This document shows positions 1 through 12,276 of a stretch of DNA of 64,000 nucleotides, piece by piece. The notes under the pieces are model-generated. The model was not told the DNA's origin, did not search any database, and saw only the letters and a list, made by a program, of their open reading frames with translations. The translations under genes and the position numbers were made by a program. Position 1 is the first letter of the stretch, and every line of letters starts with the position of its first letter. This DNA is from Sphingomonas azotifigens NBRC 15497. GTDB lineage: Bacteria; Pseudomonadota; Alphaproteobacteria; Sphingomonadales; Sphingomonadaceae. The stretch is taken from positions 62,001 through 126,000 of the forward strand of contig NZ_BCTR01000012.1 of assembly GCF_002091475.1 (NCBI RefSeq). The letters run 5' to 3'.

Positions 1-512
1 TCGCCCAGGATCTCGGCGCGAAGCTGGTGACGGTTCATGGCCGCACCCGCAACCAGATGTATCGCGGCTCGGCCGACTGGAGCTTCGTGCGACGGGTGAA
101 AGACGCCGTCTCGATCCCGGTGATCGTCAATGGCGACATCTGCTCGGTGGCCGATGCCCGCGAGGCGCTGGCGCAATCGGGCGCGGACGGCGTGATGATC
201 GGCCGCGGCGCCTATGGCAAGCCATGGATCCTCCGCCAGGTGATGGACGCGCTTACGGCCAAGGGCGACAAGCCCGAGCCTTCGATCGAAGAACAATATC
301 GCGTGATCACCGAGCATTATGTCGAGACGCTCGGCCATTACGGCAACGAGGTGGGCGTCAACATGATGCGCAAGCATCTCGGCTGGTACACCAAGGGGCT
401 GCACGGTTCGGCCGAGTTCCGCAACAAGGTCAACCAGGTCGTCGATCCGGTGAAGGTGCTCGACATGCTGGCGGAGTTCTACGAGCCGTGGCTTTCCCGC
501 GCGGCGGCCTGA
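1..512 (+). CDS. dusB: tRNA-dihydrouridine synthase, DusB/NifR3 family (5' end outside window)
   Basis: FMN- and NADPH-dependent reduction of uridine to dihydrouridine in the D-loop of tRNAs, in the cytoplasm. The frame is open from base 3 and lacks its N-terminal half. What remains carries the family signatures [17 protein letters not shown] and [16 protein letters not shown], which form the phosphate-binding end of the TIM barrel, plus the C-terminal helical tRNA-binding part. The downstream ntrB frame overlaps its last codons, so it sits first in the dusB-ntrB-ntrC arrangement typical of alphaproteobacteria, where the gene was once named nifR3. Identification is firm; only the missing 5' part is unknown. 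Confidence 0.95.
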   Translation, partial: AQDLGAKLVTVHGRTRNQMYRGSADWSFVRRVKDAVSIPVIVNGDICSVADAREALAQSGADGVMIGRGAYGKPWILRQVMDALTAKGDKPEPSIEEQYRVITEHYVETLGHYGNEVGVNMMRKHLGWYTKGLHGSAEFRNKVNQVVDPVKVLDMLAEFYEPWLSRAAA

Positions 513-1593
513 GGCGGTTTCGCCCCCAGGCGGTCGAAGGACCGAACTTCGCCGAGCTGTTCGGCGCGCTGCCTGTGGCGGTGCTGGTGCTCGACCCCGA
601 CGGGCGGATCGCGCATGCCAACCCGGCTTGTGAGGTGCTGCTCAACCATAGCGAGACCAGCATGGTCGGCCAGCCCTATGACGCGGTGCTGCTGCCGCCC
701 GAGGACTATGCCGATCGGCGCGACGGGCGCGGCTTCGCGGCGTTCGATGCGGAGATCGAGGCGGTGCGCGGCTCGCGGTTGCGCGTGGATTTCCTAGAAA
801 GCCAGGTGCCCGATCATCCCGGCTGGCGGATCGTGACACTCCACCACGCCCCCCAGGCGCGCAAGATGGGGCATGGTCTCGATCGCAGCGCCGGCGCGCG
901 TGCGGCAATCGGGGCGGCGGCGATGCTGGGGCACGAGATCAAGAACCCGCTGTCGGGCATTCGCGGGGCGGCACAGCTGCTCCAGACCGGCAGCGATCCC
1001 GATACCAATGCCGAGCTCACCCGCCTGATCACCACCGAAGTCGACCGCATCGCCGCGCTGATCGACCGGATGCAGGATTTCACCGACACCCGGCCGCTCG
1101 ACCTCGCCCCGACCAACATCTACCCGCTGCTCGACCACGGCCGCCGCGTCGCGCTGGCGGGCTTTGCGCGCGGGATCGTGATCGAGGAATGGTTCGATCC
1201 CTCGCTGCCGCCGGTGCTGGTGGATCGCGACGCCTTCCTGCAGGTGCTGATCAACCTGCTCAAGAATGCGGCCGAGGCACTGAAGGGCCTCGCCCAGCCG
1301 CGGATCATCCTGTCGACCGCCTTCCGCCACGGCATGTCGGTCAATGCCGGTCCCGGCCAGCCGCGCCGGCCGTTGCCGATCGAGATCTGCGTGATGGACA
1401 ATGGTCCCGGCGCCCCCGCCGACATCGCCGAGCATCTGTTCGAGCCGTTCGTCTCGGGCAAGCCGGAGGGCAAGGGGCTGGGCTTGCCGCTCGTCGAGAA
1501 ACTGGTGCGGGACATGGGCGGGATCGTCCAATATGCCCGCGAACGCGAACCGGAGGTTACGGTGTTCCGCATCCTGTTGCCGCGAGCCACGGC

Positions 1594-1597
<4 letters not shown>
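488..1597 (+). CDS. ntrB: Nitrogen regulation sensor histidine kinase NtrB (GlnL)
   Basis: Cytoplasmic kinase that phosphorylates NtrC under nitrogen limitation, normally controlled by PII. About 369 residues: a PAS domain (roughly 20-130), H-box with [10 protein letters not shown] (His about 149), N-box [13 protein letters not shown]1 VMDNGPGAP and G2 [12 protein letters not shown]. There is no membrane segment, as expected for NtrB. The start is inferred: no ATG lies near the N terminus, and GTG at 488 gives the usual length and overlaps the dusB stop by 25 bases; the upstream GGAG (473-476) is rather distant. The stop overlaps the ntrC start as ATGA. Start uncertain, identity secure. Confidence 0.92.
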
Positions 1598-3030
<1,433 letters not shown>

Positions 3031-3122
3031 GCGCGGCCCCTGCGCCGGGCCGGGGCAGGTTAGTGACAATCCAGCAATAATATGTGTTCTTTTGGCCACA
3101 ATCCCTGTGTATCAGGGGAGCA

Positions 3123-5386
3123 ATGGTCGGCGTAGCTCCAACGAGTCTCGATAGCCCGCAAGCCTGGTCGCGCTCCGGCAGGGCGTTCCGGCTGGTCGAG
3201 TTCGCGGTGCTGGCGGTTGCGCTGGCGACACCGATCGTCACCTATTGGTTCGTCCAGCAGAACTCGAAGCAGCAATTGTTCAGCCCCGGCGTCGCCGCGA
3301 CGCTGCTGCTCGTCAACCTGCTGCCCTATGTCGCGCTGATCGTGCTGATCGGCAGGCGGATCGCGATCAACCGGACCGCGCGCTCAGCACTGGCGGGCGG
3401 AGGGCGGCTGCACGTGCGGCTGGTCGCGGTGTTCACGCTGATGGCCAGCGTGCCGATCGTGCTGACGGTGATCGCGGCATCGATCATGTTTCAGTCAGGC
3501 ATCAAGCTCTGGGGCTCCGAGCGGGCGCGGGCGGCGATCGACACGGCCGCGGCGATTTCGAACGAAGGCAAGAAGCTGGTCATCAACCGCTGGAAGCTCG
3601 AAACGAGTACGATGGTGGAGGACATGCTGTCGGTCGCGCCGTCGCTGCCCGAGCGCTCGCCCGATTTCCAGAAATGGTTTCTCAACCAGCTCTATTACCG
3701 CACGTTCAACCAGGGCGTGATCTTCCGGGTGCTGGACGACGACCGCGTCGAGGCACTCTATGCTTGGGAAGCACCCTCGTCGCCGGTGTTCGCACGGCGC
3801 GTTTCGCGAAACGTCCTGAAGCTGATGAAGGATGGCGAGAGCGCGATTAATTTCGATTCCGAGGTGATCTGGGTGATCATGCCGATCGATCGCTCGCGGA
3901 ACCTCTTCCTGTATGTGGCCACGCCAAACAACGTGGAATTTCTCAATCGGCAGAATGTCGCCGCGGATCGCATCGGGCGGGAATATTCGGCGCTGATCGC
4001 ACGGTCGCGCGCGCTCCAGCTGCAGTTCAACGCGATCCTATTCGGTGTCGCGCTGCTCATCGTAGGCATCGCGACATGGATCGCGCTTGCCGTGGCCGAC
4101 CGGCTGGTGCGCCCGGTCGATCAGCTCGTGCAGGCGGCGGGGCAGGTCGCGGAGGGCGACCTCAGCGCGCGGGTGCCGACGCCGGAGACGATCGACGAGA
4201 TCGCCACGCTCGGCATCGCCTTCAACAGCATGACCGCGCGGCTGCAGGACCAGACCACCGCGCTGGTCACTGCCAACGCCCAGCTCGACAGCCGCCGCGC
4301 GTTGATCGAGGCGGTGCTGTCGGGCGTGTCGGCCGGTGTGGTGGCGATCGGTGCCGATCACCGCGTCCGCCTGATCAACGCCTCGGCCAACGCGCTGCTC
4401 CGCCACCAGGCCGCCGACCCGGTGGGCCTGCCGCTCGAAGCGCTCGCTCCCGAACTGGAGACGATGCTCGCCAGTGGCGATCGCGAGGGCATCGTCCAGA
4501 TCGCGACCGGTGGCGAGGCGCGGACGCTGGCGGTGAAGGTCACCTCGGACGAGGGTGGGCAGGTGCTCACCTTCGACGACATCACCCAGCAGCTCAACGA
4601 CCAGCGTCGCGCCGCCTGGGCGGATGTTGCCCGCCGCATCGCGCATGAGATCAAGAACCCGCTCACCCCCATCCAGCTCGCCGCCGAGCGGCTCCAGCGC
4701 CGCTATGGCAAGCAGGTCGACCAGAGCGACGGCGTGTTCGCGCGGCTGACCGACACGATCGTGCGGCAGGTGGGCGATCTGCGGCGGATGGTCGACGAAT
4801 TCTCCTCGTTCGCGCGCATGCCCAAGCCGATGTTCCGCCGCGAGTCGCTGCTCGATATCGCCCGCCAGGCGATGTTCCTGCACGAAGTCGCGCACCCGGC
4901 GCTGCGCTTCACGCTCGACGCGCCCGACCCCGCCCCGTCGCTGGTGTGCGATCGCCGCCAGATCGGCCAGGCGTTGACCAACATCGTCAAGAACGCGGTC
5001 GAGGCGATCGAGACGCGCGACGAGGCCGCCGGGCAGGGTGCGGATCTGCCCCAGGGCGAGGTGCATCTGACCATCCAGCCCGAAGCGGACGACAAGCTGA
5101 TCCTGACACTGGCCGACAACGGCGTCGGCCTGCCGGTCGAGCGCGACCGGATCGTCGAACCCTATATGACGACGCGCAGCCGCGGCACCGGCCTGGGGCT
5201 CGCCATCGTCAAGAAGATCGTCGAGGAACATTGCGGCACGATCGCCTTTGCCGACCGCCCCGGCGGCGGCACGCGCGTGACCCTGTGCTTCGACACCGCG
5301 ATGCTTGCCAGCGTCGCCCTTACCGAAACGCCGGACGACGCGCAGGACGCGCGACCGGCGATGCTCACCCGAACCGGAAGCAGAAC

Positions 5387-5390
<4 letters not shown>
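3123..5390 (+). CDS. ntrY: Membrane sensor histidine kinase NtrY
   Basis: Inner-membrane sensor kinase of the NtrY-NtrX pair, linked in alphaproteobacteria to nitrogen, redox and envelope control. About 755 residues: N-terminal hydrophobic spans (roughly 25-50, 60-80, 105-125), an extracytoplasmic region, a further span near 305-325, HAMP linker, PAS, H-box RRIAHEIKNPLTPIQ (His about 508) and ATPase boxes NIVKNAVEAI, DNGVGLP and GTGLGLAIVKK. ATG 3123 is chosen because GGGGAG (3115-3120) sits just upstream; an ATG at 3084 would add 13 residues without a good ribosome site. The 92-base gap after ntrC probably holds its own promoter. It ends in an ATGA overlap with ntrX. Confidence 0.95.
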
Positions 5391-6766
<1,376 letters not shown>

Positions 6767-6890
6767 GCCGCTATGGACGGAAGCGACCGAAACCCCTAGA
6801 TTGGATCCCGGCGCCGGGGTGGCGCCGACCCTGACGCCGGGAACGGCGCACCGCGGGACAAATCCCGCCAAGAATAAATGGAGCCACCAT

Positions 6891-7382
6891 ATGGCAGAGA
6901 AGCAGACTTCGCTTCAGGACCTGTTCCTCAACTCGCTGCGCCGGTCGAAGACGCCGGTCACGATGTTCCTCGTCAAGGGCGTCAAGCTCCAGGGCATCGT
7001 CACCTGGTTCGACAATTTTTCGGTGCTGCTCCGCCGCGACGGGCAGTCGCAGCTGATCTACAAGCATGCCATTTCCACCATCATGCCCTCGGGCCCGATG
7101 GACCTCGCCGCGCTGCTCGCGGCGGCGGGCGAGTTCCAGCACAAGAACCCGGTGCTGCAGGAAATCTTCCTCAACGCGGTCCGCAAGCAGCAGGAAAACG
7201 TCACCATGTTCCTGGTGAACGGCGTGATGCTCCAGGGCCAGATCGCTGCCTTCGACCTGTTCTGCATGCTGCTCCAGCGCGAGGGCATGGCCCAGCTGGT
7301 CTACAAGCATGCGGTTTCCACCATCCAGCCGATGCACCCGCTGAACCTCGCCGAGGAAACCAATAGCGGCGACGACGATTGA
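6891..7382 (+). CDS. hfq: RNA chaperone Hfq, tandem double-Sm form
   Basis: Sm-like RNA-binding protein that pairs small RNAs with mRNAs. At 163 residues it is about twice the usual core length because it contains two complete Hfq modules. The first spans about 7-66 ([30 protein letters not shown]) and the second about 88-146 ([30 protein letters not shown]). Both keep the proximal-face Gln (Q9, Q90), the Lys-His pair of the YKHA motif (58-59, 139-140) and the distal-face KG/NG strands. A linker of about 20 residues joins them. Three such chains could build a six-module ring. Double Hfq has been noted in Novosphingobium. It sits 7 bases ahead of hflX, the usual hfq-hflX pair. Confidence 0.95.
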   Translation: MAEKQTSLQDLFLNSLRRSKTPVTMFLVKGVKLQGIVTWFDNFSVLLRRDGQSQLIYKHAISTIMPSGPMDLAALLAAAGEFQHKNPVLQEIFLNAVRKQQENVTMFLVNGVMLQGQIAAFDLFCMLLQREGMAQLVYKHAVSTIQPMHPLNLAEETNSGDDD

Positions 7383-7389
7383 TCCTCGC

Positions 7390-8682
7390 ATGAGCACTGG
7401 TTTCGAGCGCGACCCCGACGAATTCGCGCGGGGCGCAAAGGCGCTCGTCGTCTATCCGGACATGGGCGGCAGCTCGCGCGACGCTGAAGCAAGGCTGGAG
7501 GAAACCGCCGGTCTAGCCGCGGCGATCGGCGTCGACGTGGTCGAACGGGTTGCCGTGCGGCTGCGCCAGCCCAAGCCGGGCACGCTGATCGGCTCGGGCC
7601 AGGTGGAAGCCCTGGCGGAGACGGTCCGCGACGGCGAACTGCAGCTCGCGGTGTTCGACGCGGCGCTGACGCCGGTGCAGCAGCGCAACCTCGAGACGGC
7701 GCTCGGCTGCAAGGTGATCGACCGTACCGGCCTTATCCTCGAAATCTTCGGCGAGCGCGCCCGCACGGCAGAAGGCCGGTTGCAGGTCGAACTGGCGCAT
7801 CTCGACTATCAGGCAGGCCGGCTCGTCCGCAGTTGGACCCACCTTGAGCGCCAGCGCGGCGGTTTCGGCTTCCTCGGCGGCCCGGGCGAAACCCAGATCG
7901 AGGCGGACCGGCGCTTGATCCGCGACCGCATGGCGCGGCTGCGGCGCGAGCTCGACCAGGTCAGCCGTACCCGCACGCTTCACCGCGACCGGCGCCAGCG
8001 CGCGCCTTGGCCGGTGGTGGCGCTGGTCGGCTATACCAATGCCGGCAAGTCGACGCTGTTCAACCGGCTGACCGGCGCGGGCGTGATGGCGGAGAACCTG
8101 CTCTTCGCCACGCTTGACCCGACGCTGCGCCAGATCGCACTGCCGGGGATCGACAAGGCGATCCTCTCCGACACGGTGGGCTTCGTCTCCGAACTGCCTA
8201 CCCAGCTGGTCGCCGCGTTCAAGGCGACGCTGGAAGAGGTGGTCTCGGCCGACCTGTTGATCCATGTCCGCGACATCGCGCATCCGGATACCGAGGCGCA
8301 GCGCGCCGACGTGGAAAAGGTGCTTCAGGAAATCGGCGTGTCCGAGCAGACTCCGCGCTTCGAGGCGTGGAACAAGCTCGACCTGCTCGACGACGAGCAG
8401 CGCGACGAAGCGCTGGCGATGGCCGCGCGCCGTACCGACGAGGTGCGGGTGATCTCGGCGCTGACCGGGGAGGGCGTCGATGCGCTGGTCGAGGCCGTCG
8501 CCGGGCGGCTCACCGAAGGCCATCGTCGTTACACGCTGCGGCTCGATCCCGCCGATGGCGCGGCCGCCGCGTGGCTACACCAGCATGGCGATGTGATCGA
8601 CCAGCATATCGAGGACGAGCAGGCGGTCTATGAAGTCCGCATGGCGCCGCGCGATTACGAGCGGTTCGTCACGCGGGGGTAG
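7390..8682 (+). CDS. hflX: Ribosome-associated GTPase HflX
   Basis: GTPase that binds the large subunit and splits or rescues stalled ribosomes, notably after heat stress. 430 residues: N-terminal HflX domain with the glycine-rich KPGTLIGSGQVE segment, a helical linker with GFGFLGGPGETQIE, then the G domain with G1 GYTNAGKST (about 214-222), G3 DTVGF and G4 NKLD, and a short C-terminal domain. ATG 7390 lies 7 bases after the hfq stop, so the two are probably one transcript. The 3' end faces mazG across a palindromic repeat. Confidence 0.96.
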   Translation: MSTGFERDPDEFARGAKALVVYPDMGGSSRDAEARLEETAGLAAAIGVDVVERVAVRLRQPKPGTLIGSGQVEALAETVRDGELQLAVFDAALTPVQQRNLETALGCKVIDRTGLILEIFGERARTAEGRLQVELAHLDYQAGRLVRSWTHLERQRGGFGFLGGPGETQIEADRRLIRDRMARLRRELDQVSRTRTLHRDRRQRAPWPVVALVGYTNAGKSTLFNRLTGAGVMAENLLFATLDPTLRQIALPGIDKAILSDTVGFVSELPTQLVAAFKATLEEVVSADLLIHVRDIAHPDTEAQRADVEKVLQEIGVSEQTPRFEAWNKLDLLDDEQRDEALAMAARRTDEVRVISALTGEGVDALVEAVAGRLTEGHRRYTLRLDPADGAAAAWLHQHGDVIDQHIEDEQAVYEVRMAPRDYERFVTRG

Positions 8683-8721
8683 GGGCGGAAGCGCTATCGA
8701 CGCCGCGTCTACTCTCAGTCC

Positions 8722-8814
8722 GTCATTCCGGCGAAAGCCGGAATCCATTGGCGCTACGTTGCGGCTCTTGCTGAAAGCGAGAGGCGAATGGATCCCGGCT
8801 CTCGCCGGGATGAC
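8722..8814. repeat. Palindromic REP-like element between convergent hflX and mazG
   Basis: Two 27-base arms, 8722-8748 and 8788-8814, are inverted imperfect copies. Each arm also contains its own small hairpin (ATTCCGGCGAAAGCCGGAAT on the left, ATCCCGGCTCTCGCCGGGAT on the right). The outer ends are GTCAT and ATGAC, and the element is 93 bases long. A second element of the same design and nearly the same length lies inside cobN (25483-25577). Lying between two convergent genes, it could also act as a bidirectional terminator. Confidence 0.85.
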
Positions 8815-8844
8815 GTGTGGACGATGGGGAAGGGCTCAGCCCCA

Positions 8845-9597
8845 TCACCCCCGCTTGACCACCTGCCAGAGCGCTTCCTTGCCCTCCAGGTCCAGCCCCA
8901 CGAACGCCTCGCCCGCGCGTTCCTCCATCGCCTTGAACCGCCGCTCGAACTTGCCATTGGCCGCGCGCAGCGCCGCCTCGGGCTCCACGCCCAGCTTGCG
9001 GGCATAGTTCACCACGGCGAAGAGCAGGTCGCCCACCTCTTCGGCGCGGTGGGCGTCGTTCTCCGCCGTCTCGACCTCTTCCAGTTCCTCCAGGATCTTC
9101 GCGCGCGCGCCCGTCGCATCGGGCCAGTCGAAGCCGGTGCGTGCCGCCCGCTTCTGGAGCTTCTCGGCACGCAGCAGCGCGGGCAGGCCGATCGCCACGC
9201 CGTCGAGCGCGCTCGACGCCCCTTTGGCGCCACGCTCCTCGGCCTTGATGACTTCCCACAGATGGTGCCCGCCCTCGGCCACATCGCCGAAGATATGTGG
9301 GTGGCGTCGCTCCATCTTGTCGCTGATCGAGGTGACCACATCCGCAAGCCCGAACTGCCCTGCCTCTTCGGCGATCCGGCTGTGGAACACCACCTGAAGC
9401 AGCAGGTCGCCCAACTCGTCCTTCAACTCGGCGATGTCGCCGCGTTCGATCGCGTCGGCCACCTCATAGGCTTCCTCGATCGTATAGGGCGCGATGGTCT
9501 CGAAGGTCTGCGCCACGTCCCATTCGCAGCCGCGTTTCGGATCGCGCAGGCGCTCCATGATGGCGACCAGGCGGTCAATGCCGGTGGGGGACGTCAT
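8845..9597 (-). CDS. mazG: Nucleoside triphosphate pyrophosphohydrolase MazG
   Basis: House-cleaning all-alpha NTP pyrophosphatase that hydrolyses NTPs to NMP and PPi. 250 residues with two MazG repeats. The first has RDPKRGCEWDVAQ and the acidic helix pair EEAYEVADAIE and DELGDLLLQVVFHSRIA; the second is around DWPDATGARAKI and EEVGDLLFAVVNYAR. The start ATG is preceded by a perfect AGGAGG eight bases upstream, but that site lies in the 3' arm of a 12-base-pair hairpin (9601-9638), suggesting translational control. Confidence 0.95.
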   Translation of the reverse strand: MTSPTGIDRLVAIMERLRDPKRGCEWDVAQTFETIAPYTIEEAYEVADAIERGDIAELKDELGDLLLQVVFHSRIAEEAGQFGLADVVTSISDKMERRHPHIFGDVAEGGHHLWEVIKAEERGAKGASSALDGVAIGLPALLRAEKLQKRAARTGFDWPDATGARAKILEELEEVETAENDAHRAEEVGDLLFAVVNYARKLGVEPEAALRAANGKFERRFKAMEERAGEAFVGLDLEGKEALWQVVKRG

Positions 9598-9600
9598 GCA

Positions 9601-9638
9601 AAAGGCCTCCTGAACGCGGGTGCGGACAGGAGGCCTTT
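9601..9638 (-). promoter_or_regulatory. 12-bp hairpin covering the mazG ribosome-binding site
   Basis: AAAGGCCTCCTG (9601-9612) is the exact reverse complement of CAGGAGGCCTTT (9627-9638), with a 14-base loop. Read on the minus strand, the 5' arm holds CCTCC and the 3' arm holds AGGAGG followed by CCTTTTGC and the mazG ATG. The hairpin therefore sequesters the Shine-Dalgarno sequence. The TTTT after the stem also gives it a weak terminator look for the upstream transporter gene. Either role, or both, fits. Confidence 0.7.
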
Positions 9639-9674
9639 GGAGGTCGCGCGCGGCTTAGGCAAGCCGCGCCGGGG

Positions 9675-11006
9675 TCAGTCGAGGCGGCGCCCCAGTTCCT
9701 TGTTGAAGTAGAGCGCGATCAGCGTGCCGGCAGCGCCCGAGAGCAGGTACAGGCCCGACGCGATCACGCCCCAGTTGCTGGCGAGCAGCAGCGCCGCGAG
9801 CGGCGCGAAGCCGGCACCGAACAGCCAGGCGAGATCCGAGGTGAGTGCCGCGCCGGTATAGCGCGCCCGCTTCGGGAAATTGCTGGCGACCGCCCCCGAG
9901 GACTGGCCGAAGGCGAGGCCGAGCAGGATGAAGCCGAGCACCATGAACACCGTCTCGCCGGTATTGCCGCGTTCGAGCAGCTGCGGCGCGAAGCCCGAAT
10001 AGGCGGCGATCGCGGCAGCGGTGTAGCCCAGCAGCGAGCGGCGGCCGATCCGGTCGGCGAGGATCCCCGAGATCACGATCGCGACGACGCCGCAGGCAGC
10101 CGCGCCGACTTCGATCCACAGGAAGCGGGTCAGGTCCTCGGTGGTGAACAGCGCGATCCAGGACAGCGGGAAGACGGTGACCATGTGGAACAGCGCAAAG
10201 CTCGCCAGCGGGGCGAAGGCGCCGATGATGATGTTGCGCCACTGTGCCTTGATCGTCGCGGTGACTCGCGAGGGGGTGAGTTCGCGGCTCTCGAACAGCT
10301 TCACATATTCGGGGGCCACCACCATGCGCAGGCGGGCGAACAGGGCCACCACGTTGAGCGCGAAGGCGACGAAGAACGGATAGCGCCAGCCCCAGCTCAT
10401 GAAATCGGCGGAGTCGAGCGCGCCCAGGAAATAGGCGAACAGCCCGCTCGCCACGATCAGCCCGAGCGGGGCGCCGAGCTGCGGCACCATCGCATACCAG
10501 CCGCGGCGCGACGCCGGGGCGTTGAGCGCCAGCAGCGACGCGAGGCCGTCCCAGGCGCCACCCAGCGCCAGCCCCTGCAGCACGCGAAGCGCGGCGAGCA
10601 GGATCGCCGACCAGGTGCCGACCTGCTCATAGCCGGGCAGGAACGCCATCGTCACCGTCGCGGTGCCGAGCAGGAACAGCGCGAGGGTCAGCTTCGTGCC
10701 GCGTCCATGACGGCGGTCAATGCGCATGAAGATCTGCGTGCCGATAGGACGGGCGATGAAGGCGAGGGGGAAGAGGGCGAACGACCAGAGCGTGCCGGAC
10801 ACGCGATCCATGTACGGGAACACCAGCGCGGGGAACACCAGCACCGAGGCGATCGCGTAGACGAAAAAGTCGAAAAACTCGGACGTTCGCCCGATGATCA
10901 CCCCAATGGCGATATCGCCGGGGCGGGTGTGATCGTCACCGGGCGAGGTGTTGATCAGGCGGGCGTCATGTTCGATCTGCGTCGAACCAAGCTCAGCATT
11001 TGCCAT
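9675..11006 (-). CDS. MFS transporter, metabolite:H+ symporter (MHS) family
   Basis: Inner-membrane proton symporter of the type that imports carboxylates, betaine or similar small metabolites. 443 residues with about 12 hydrophobic segments. Family marks are GRTSEFFDFFVYAIASVLVF near the first span, RPIGTQIFMRIDRRHGR in the cytoplasmic loop 2-3, and LQGLALGGAWDG. The substrate cannot be read from sequence. It is transcribed away from cyoA across a 116-base intergenic region and is followed by the mazG-site hairpin. ATG 11006 is the start used. Confidence 0.85.
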   Translation of the reverse strand: MANAELGSTQIEHDARLINTSPGDDHTRPGDIAIGVIIGRTSEFFDFFVYAIASVLVFPALVFPYMDRVSGTLWSFALFPLAFIARPIGTQIFMRIDRRHGRGTKLTLALFLLGTATVTMAFLPGYEQVGTWSAILLAALRVLQGLALGGAWDGLASLLALNAPASRRGWYAMVPQLGAPLGLIVASGLFAYFLGALDSADFMSWGWRYPFFVAFALNVVALFARLRMVVAPEYVKLFESRELTPSRVTATIKAQWRNIIIGAFAPLASFALFHMVTVFPLSWIALFTTEDLTRFLWIEVGAAACGVVAIVISGILADRIGRRSLLGYTAAAIAAYSGFAPQLLERGNTGETVFMVLGFILLGLAFGQSSGAVASNFPKRARYTGAALTSDLAWLFGAGFAPLAALLLASNWGVIASGLYLLSGAAGTLIALYFNKELGRRLD

Positions 11007-11069
11007 GGGTCATATCTACCGCAAAGCTTTGGGGAAAGCACCTAGGGAAACTCTCGGGTTGCAGCCATG

Positions 11070-11082
11070 GGACAAATTGTCC
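11070..11082. promoter_or_regulatory. Perfect palindrome in the MFS/cyoA divergent intergenic region
   Basis: GGACAAATTGTCC is a perfect inverted repeat with 6-base arms and one central base. It lies 41 bases upstream of the cyoA start and 63 bases from the divergent transporter start, a usual place for an operator. The regulator is unknown; it does not match the FNR consensus. One short palindrome may occur by chance. Confidence 0.35.
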
Positions 11083-11122
11083 TATTTCGCGCCCGCACAA
11101 CCCCTCCTAACTCGCGGCCGCT

Positions 11123-12268
11123 ATGTTTCGATCCATGCTCCCGTTCCGTCGTGCCCTCCGGCCGGCGGCCTTGATCGCCACCCTCGCAGCCCCGCTGATC
11201 CTCGGCGGATGCGACCTGGTGGTGATGAATCCGTCCGGCGATGTTGCACGGCAGCAAGCCGATCTGATCCTCTGGTCCGTCTTTTTGATGCTGCTCATCA
11301 TCGTGCCGGTGATGATCCTGACGGTGGTTTTCGCGTTCAAATACCGCGCGAGCAACACCGAGTCGGAGTACAAGCCCGACTGGGATCACTCGACCCGGAT
11401 CGAACTGGTGATCTGGTCGGCACCGCTGCTGATCATCATCGCACTCGGCGCGCTGACCTGGCTCACGACGCACCAGCTGGACCCCTATCGGCCGCTGGAC
11501 CGCATCGCGCCGGGCAAGCCGATCCCGGCGGATCAGAAGCCGCTGGAGATCCAGGTCGTCTCGCTCGACTGGAAGTGGCTGTTCATCTACCCAGAGCAGG
11601 GCATCGCCACGGTCAACGAATTGGTGCTGCCGGCCGACCGCCAGGTGCGCTTCCGCCTGACCTCATCGAGCGTGATGAACACCTTCTACGTGCCGGCGCT
11701 GGCGGGCATGATCTATACGATGCCGGGCATGGAAACGAAGCTCCACGCGGTGATGAACCGCGTCGGCACCTTCGAGGGCCAGAGCGCCAACTATAGCGGC
11801 GCCGGCTTCTCCTACATGCATTTCCCGACCCAGTCGGTGGATGCGGCGGGCTTCGACCAGTGGGTCGCCAAGACCAAGGCGTCGGCGCAGTCGCTCGACA
11901 CCGCCCAGTATCTCACGCTCGAAAAGCCGAGCGAGAAGGTGCCGGCGATGCACTTCGGCACCGTCGAGGGCGGCCTGTTCGATCGCATCGTCCAGATGTG
12001 CGTGAAGCCCGGCACCGCCTGCGGCCACGGCATGATGCACCATGGTGCGGGTGCCCAGGAAGTCGCGCCTGCGGTAAACGATCGTCCGGGCGAAGGCGCC
12101 GATGGCGCGCTGATGAAGTCGCCGGATGAAATGAAGACCAGTCCGCACCTGACCCATCCGCACGGCGCTCCCGCCGGCCACTCCGAACCCGGCGCGGATT
12201 CGAACCGTAACATGACCCGCATGGACGCGCCGGCCTATCCCGGTCGCGCGGCGGCGGGCGAGGCTTGA
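11123..12268 (+). CDS. cyoA: Cytochrome bo3-type ubiquinol oxidase subunit II
   Basis: Membrane-anchored periplasmic subunit of a heme-copper quinol oxidase. 381 residues: lipoprotein-type signal with lipobox LGGC (Cys about 30), two transmembrane helices (about 45-70 and 92-112), then a cupredoxin domain. The CuA ligands of cytochrome c oxidases are absent ([13 protein letters not shown] in that region), which indicates quinol rather than cytochrome c as donor. Beyond the normal end there is an unusual tail of roughly 90 residues with [17 protein letters not shown] and several further His and Met residues. ATG 11123 has no strong ribosome site; ATG 11135 is an alternative. First gene of cyoABCD-surf1-regBA. 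Confidence 0.93.
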   Translation: MFRSMLPFRRALRPAALIATLAAPLILGGCDLVVMNPSGDVARQQADLILWSVFLMLLIIVPVMILTVVFAFKYRASNTESEYKPDWDHSTRIELVIWSAPLLIIIALGALTWLTTHQLDPYRPLDRIAPGKPIPADQKPLEIQVVSLDWKWLFIYPEQGIATVNELVLPADRQVRFRLTSSSVMNTFYVPALAGMIYTMPGMETKLHAVMNRVGTFEGQSANYSGAGFSYMHFPTQSVDAAGFDQWVAKTKASAQSLDTAQYLTLEKPSEKVPAMHFGTVEGGLFDRIVQMCVKPGTACGHGMMHHGAGAQEVAPAVNDRPGEGADGALMKSPDEMKTSPHLTHPHGAPAGHSEPGADSNRNMTRMDAPAYPGRAAAGEA

Positions 12269-12276
12269 GCACTGCC

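Noticed and set aside
3031..3122. Possible sigma54 promoter before ntrY (TTGGCCACAATCC).
   Set aside because: It does not match TGGCAC-N5-TTGC in spacing or in the invariant GC dinucleotide. A promoter is likely here but its type cannot be read.
8690..8844. The palindromic region considered as an insertion sequence.
   Set aside because: No transposase frame, no target-site duplication that can be seen, and only about 93 bases long; it fits a REP-like element instead.
11740..11850. CyoA considered as a CuA-containing cytochrome c oxidase subunit II.
   Set aside because: The Cys-x3-Cys/His/Met CuA ligands are absent from the cupredoxin domain, consistent with a quinol oxidase.
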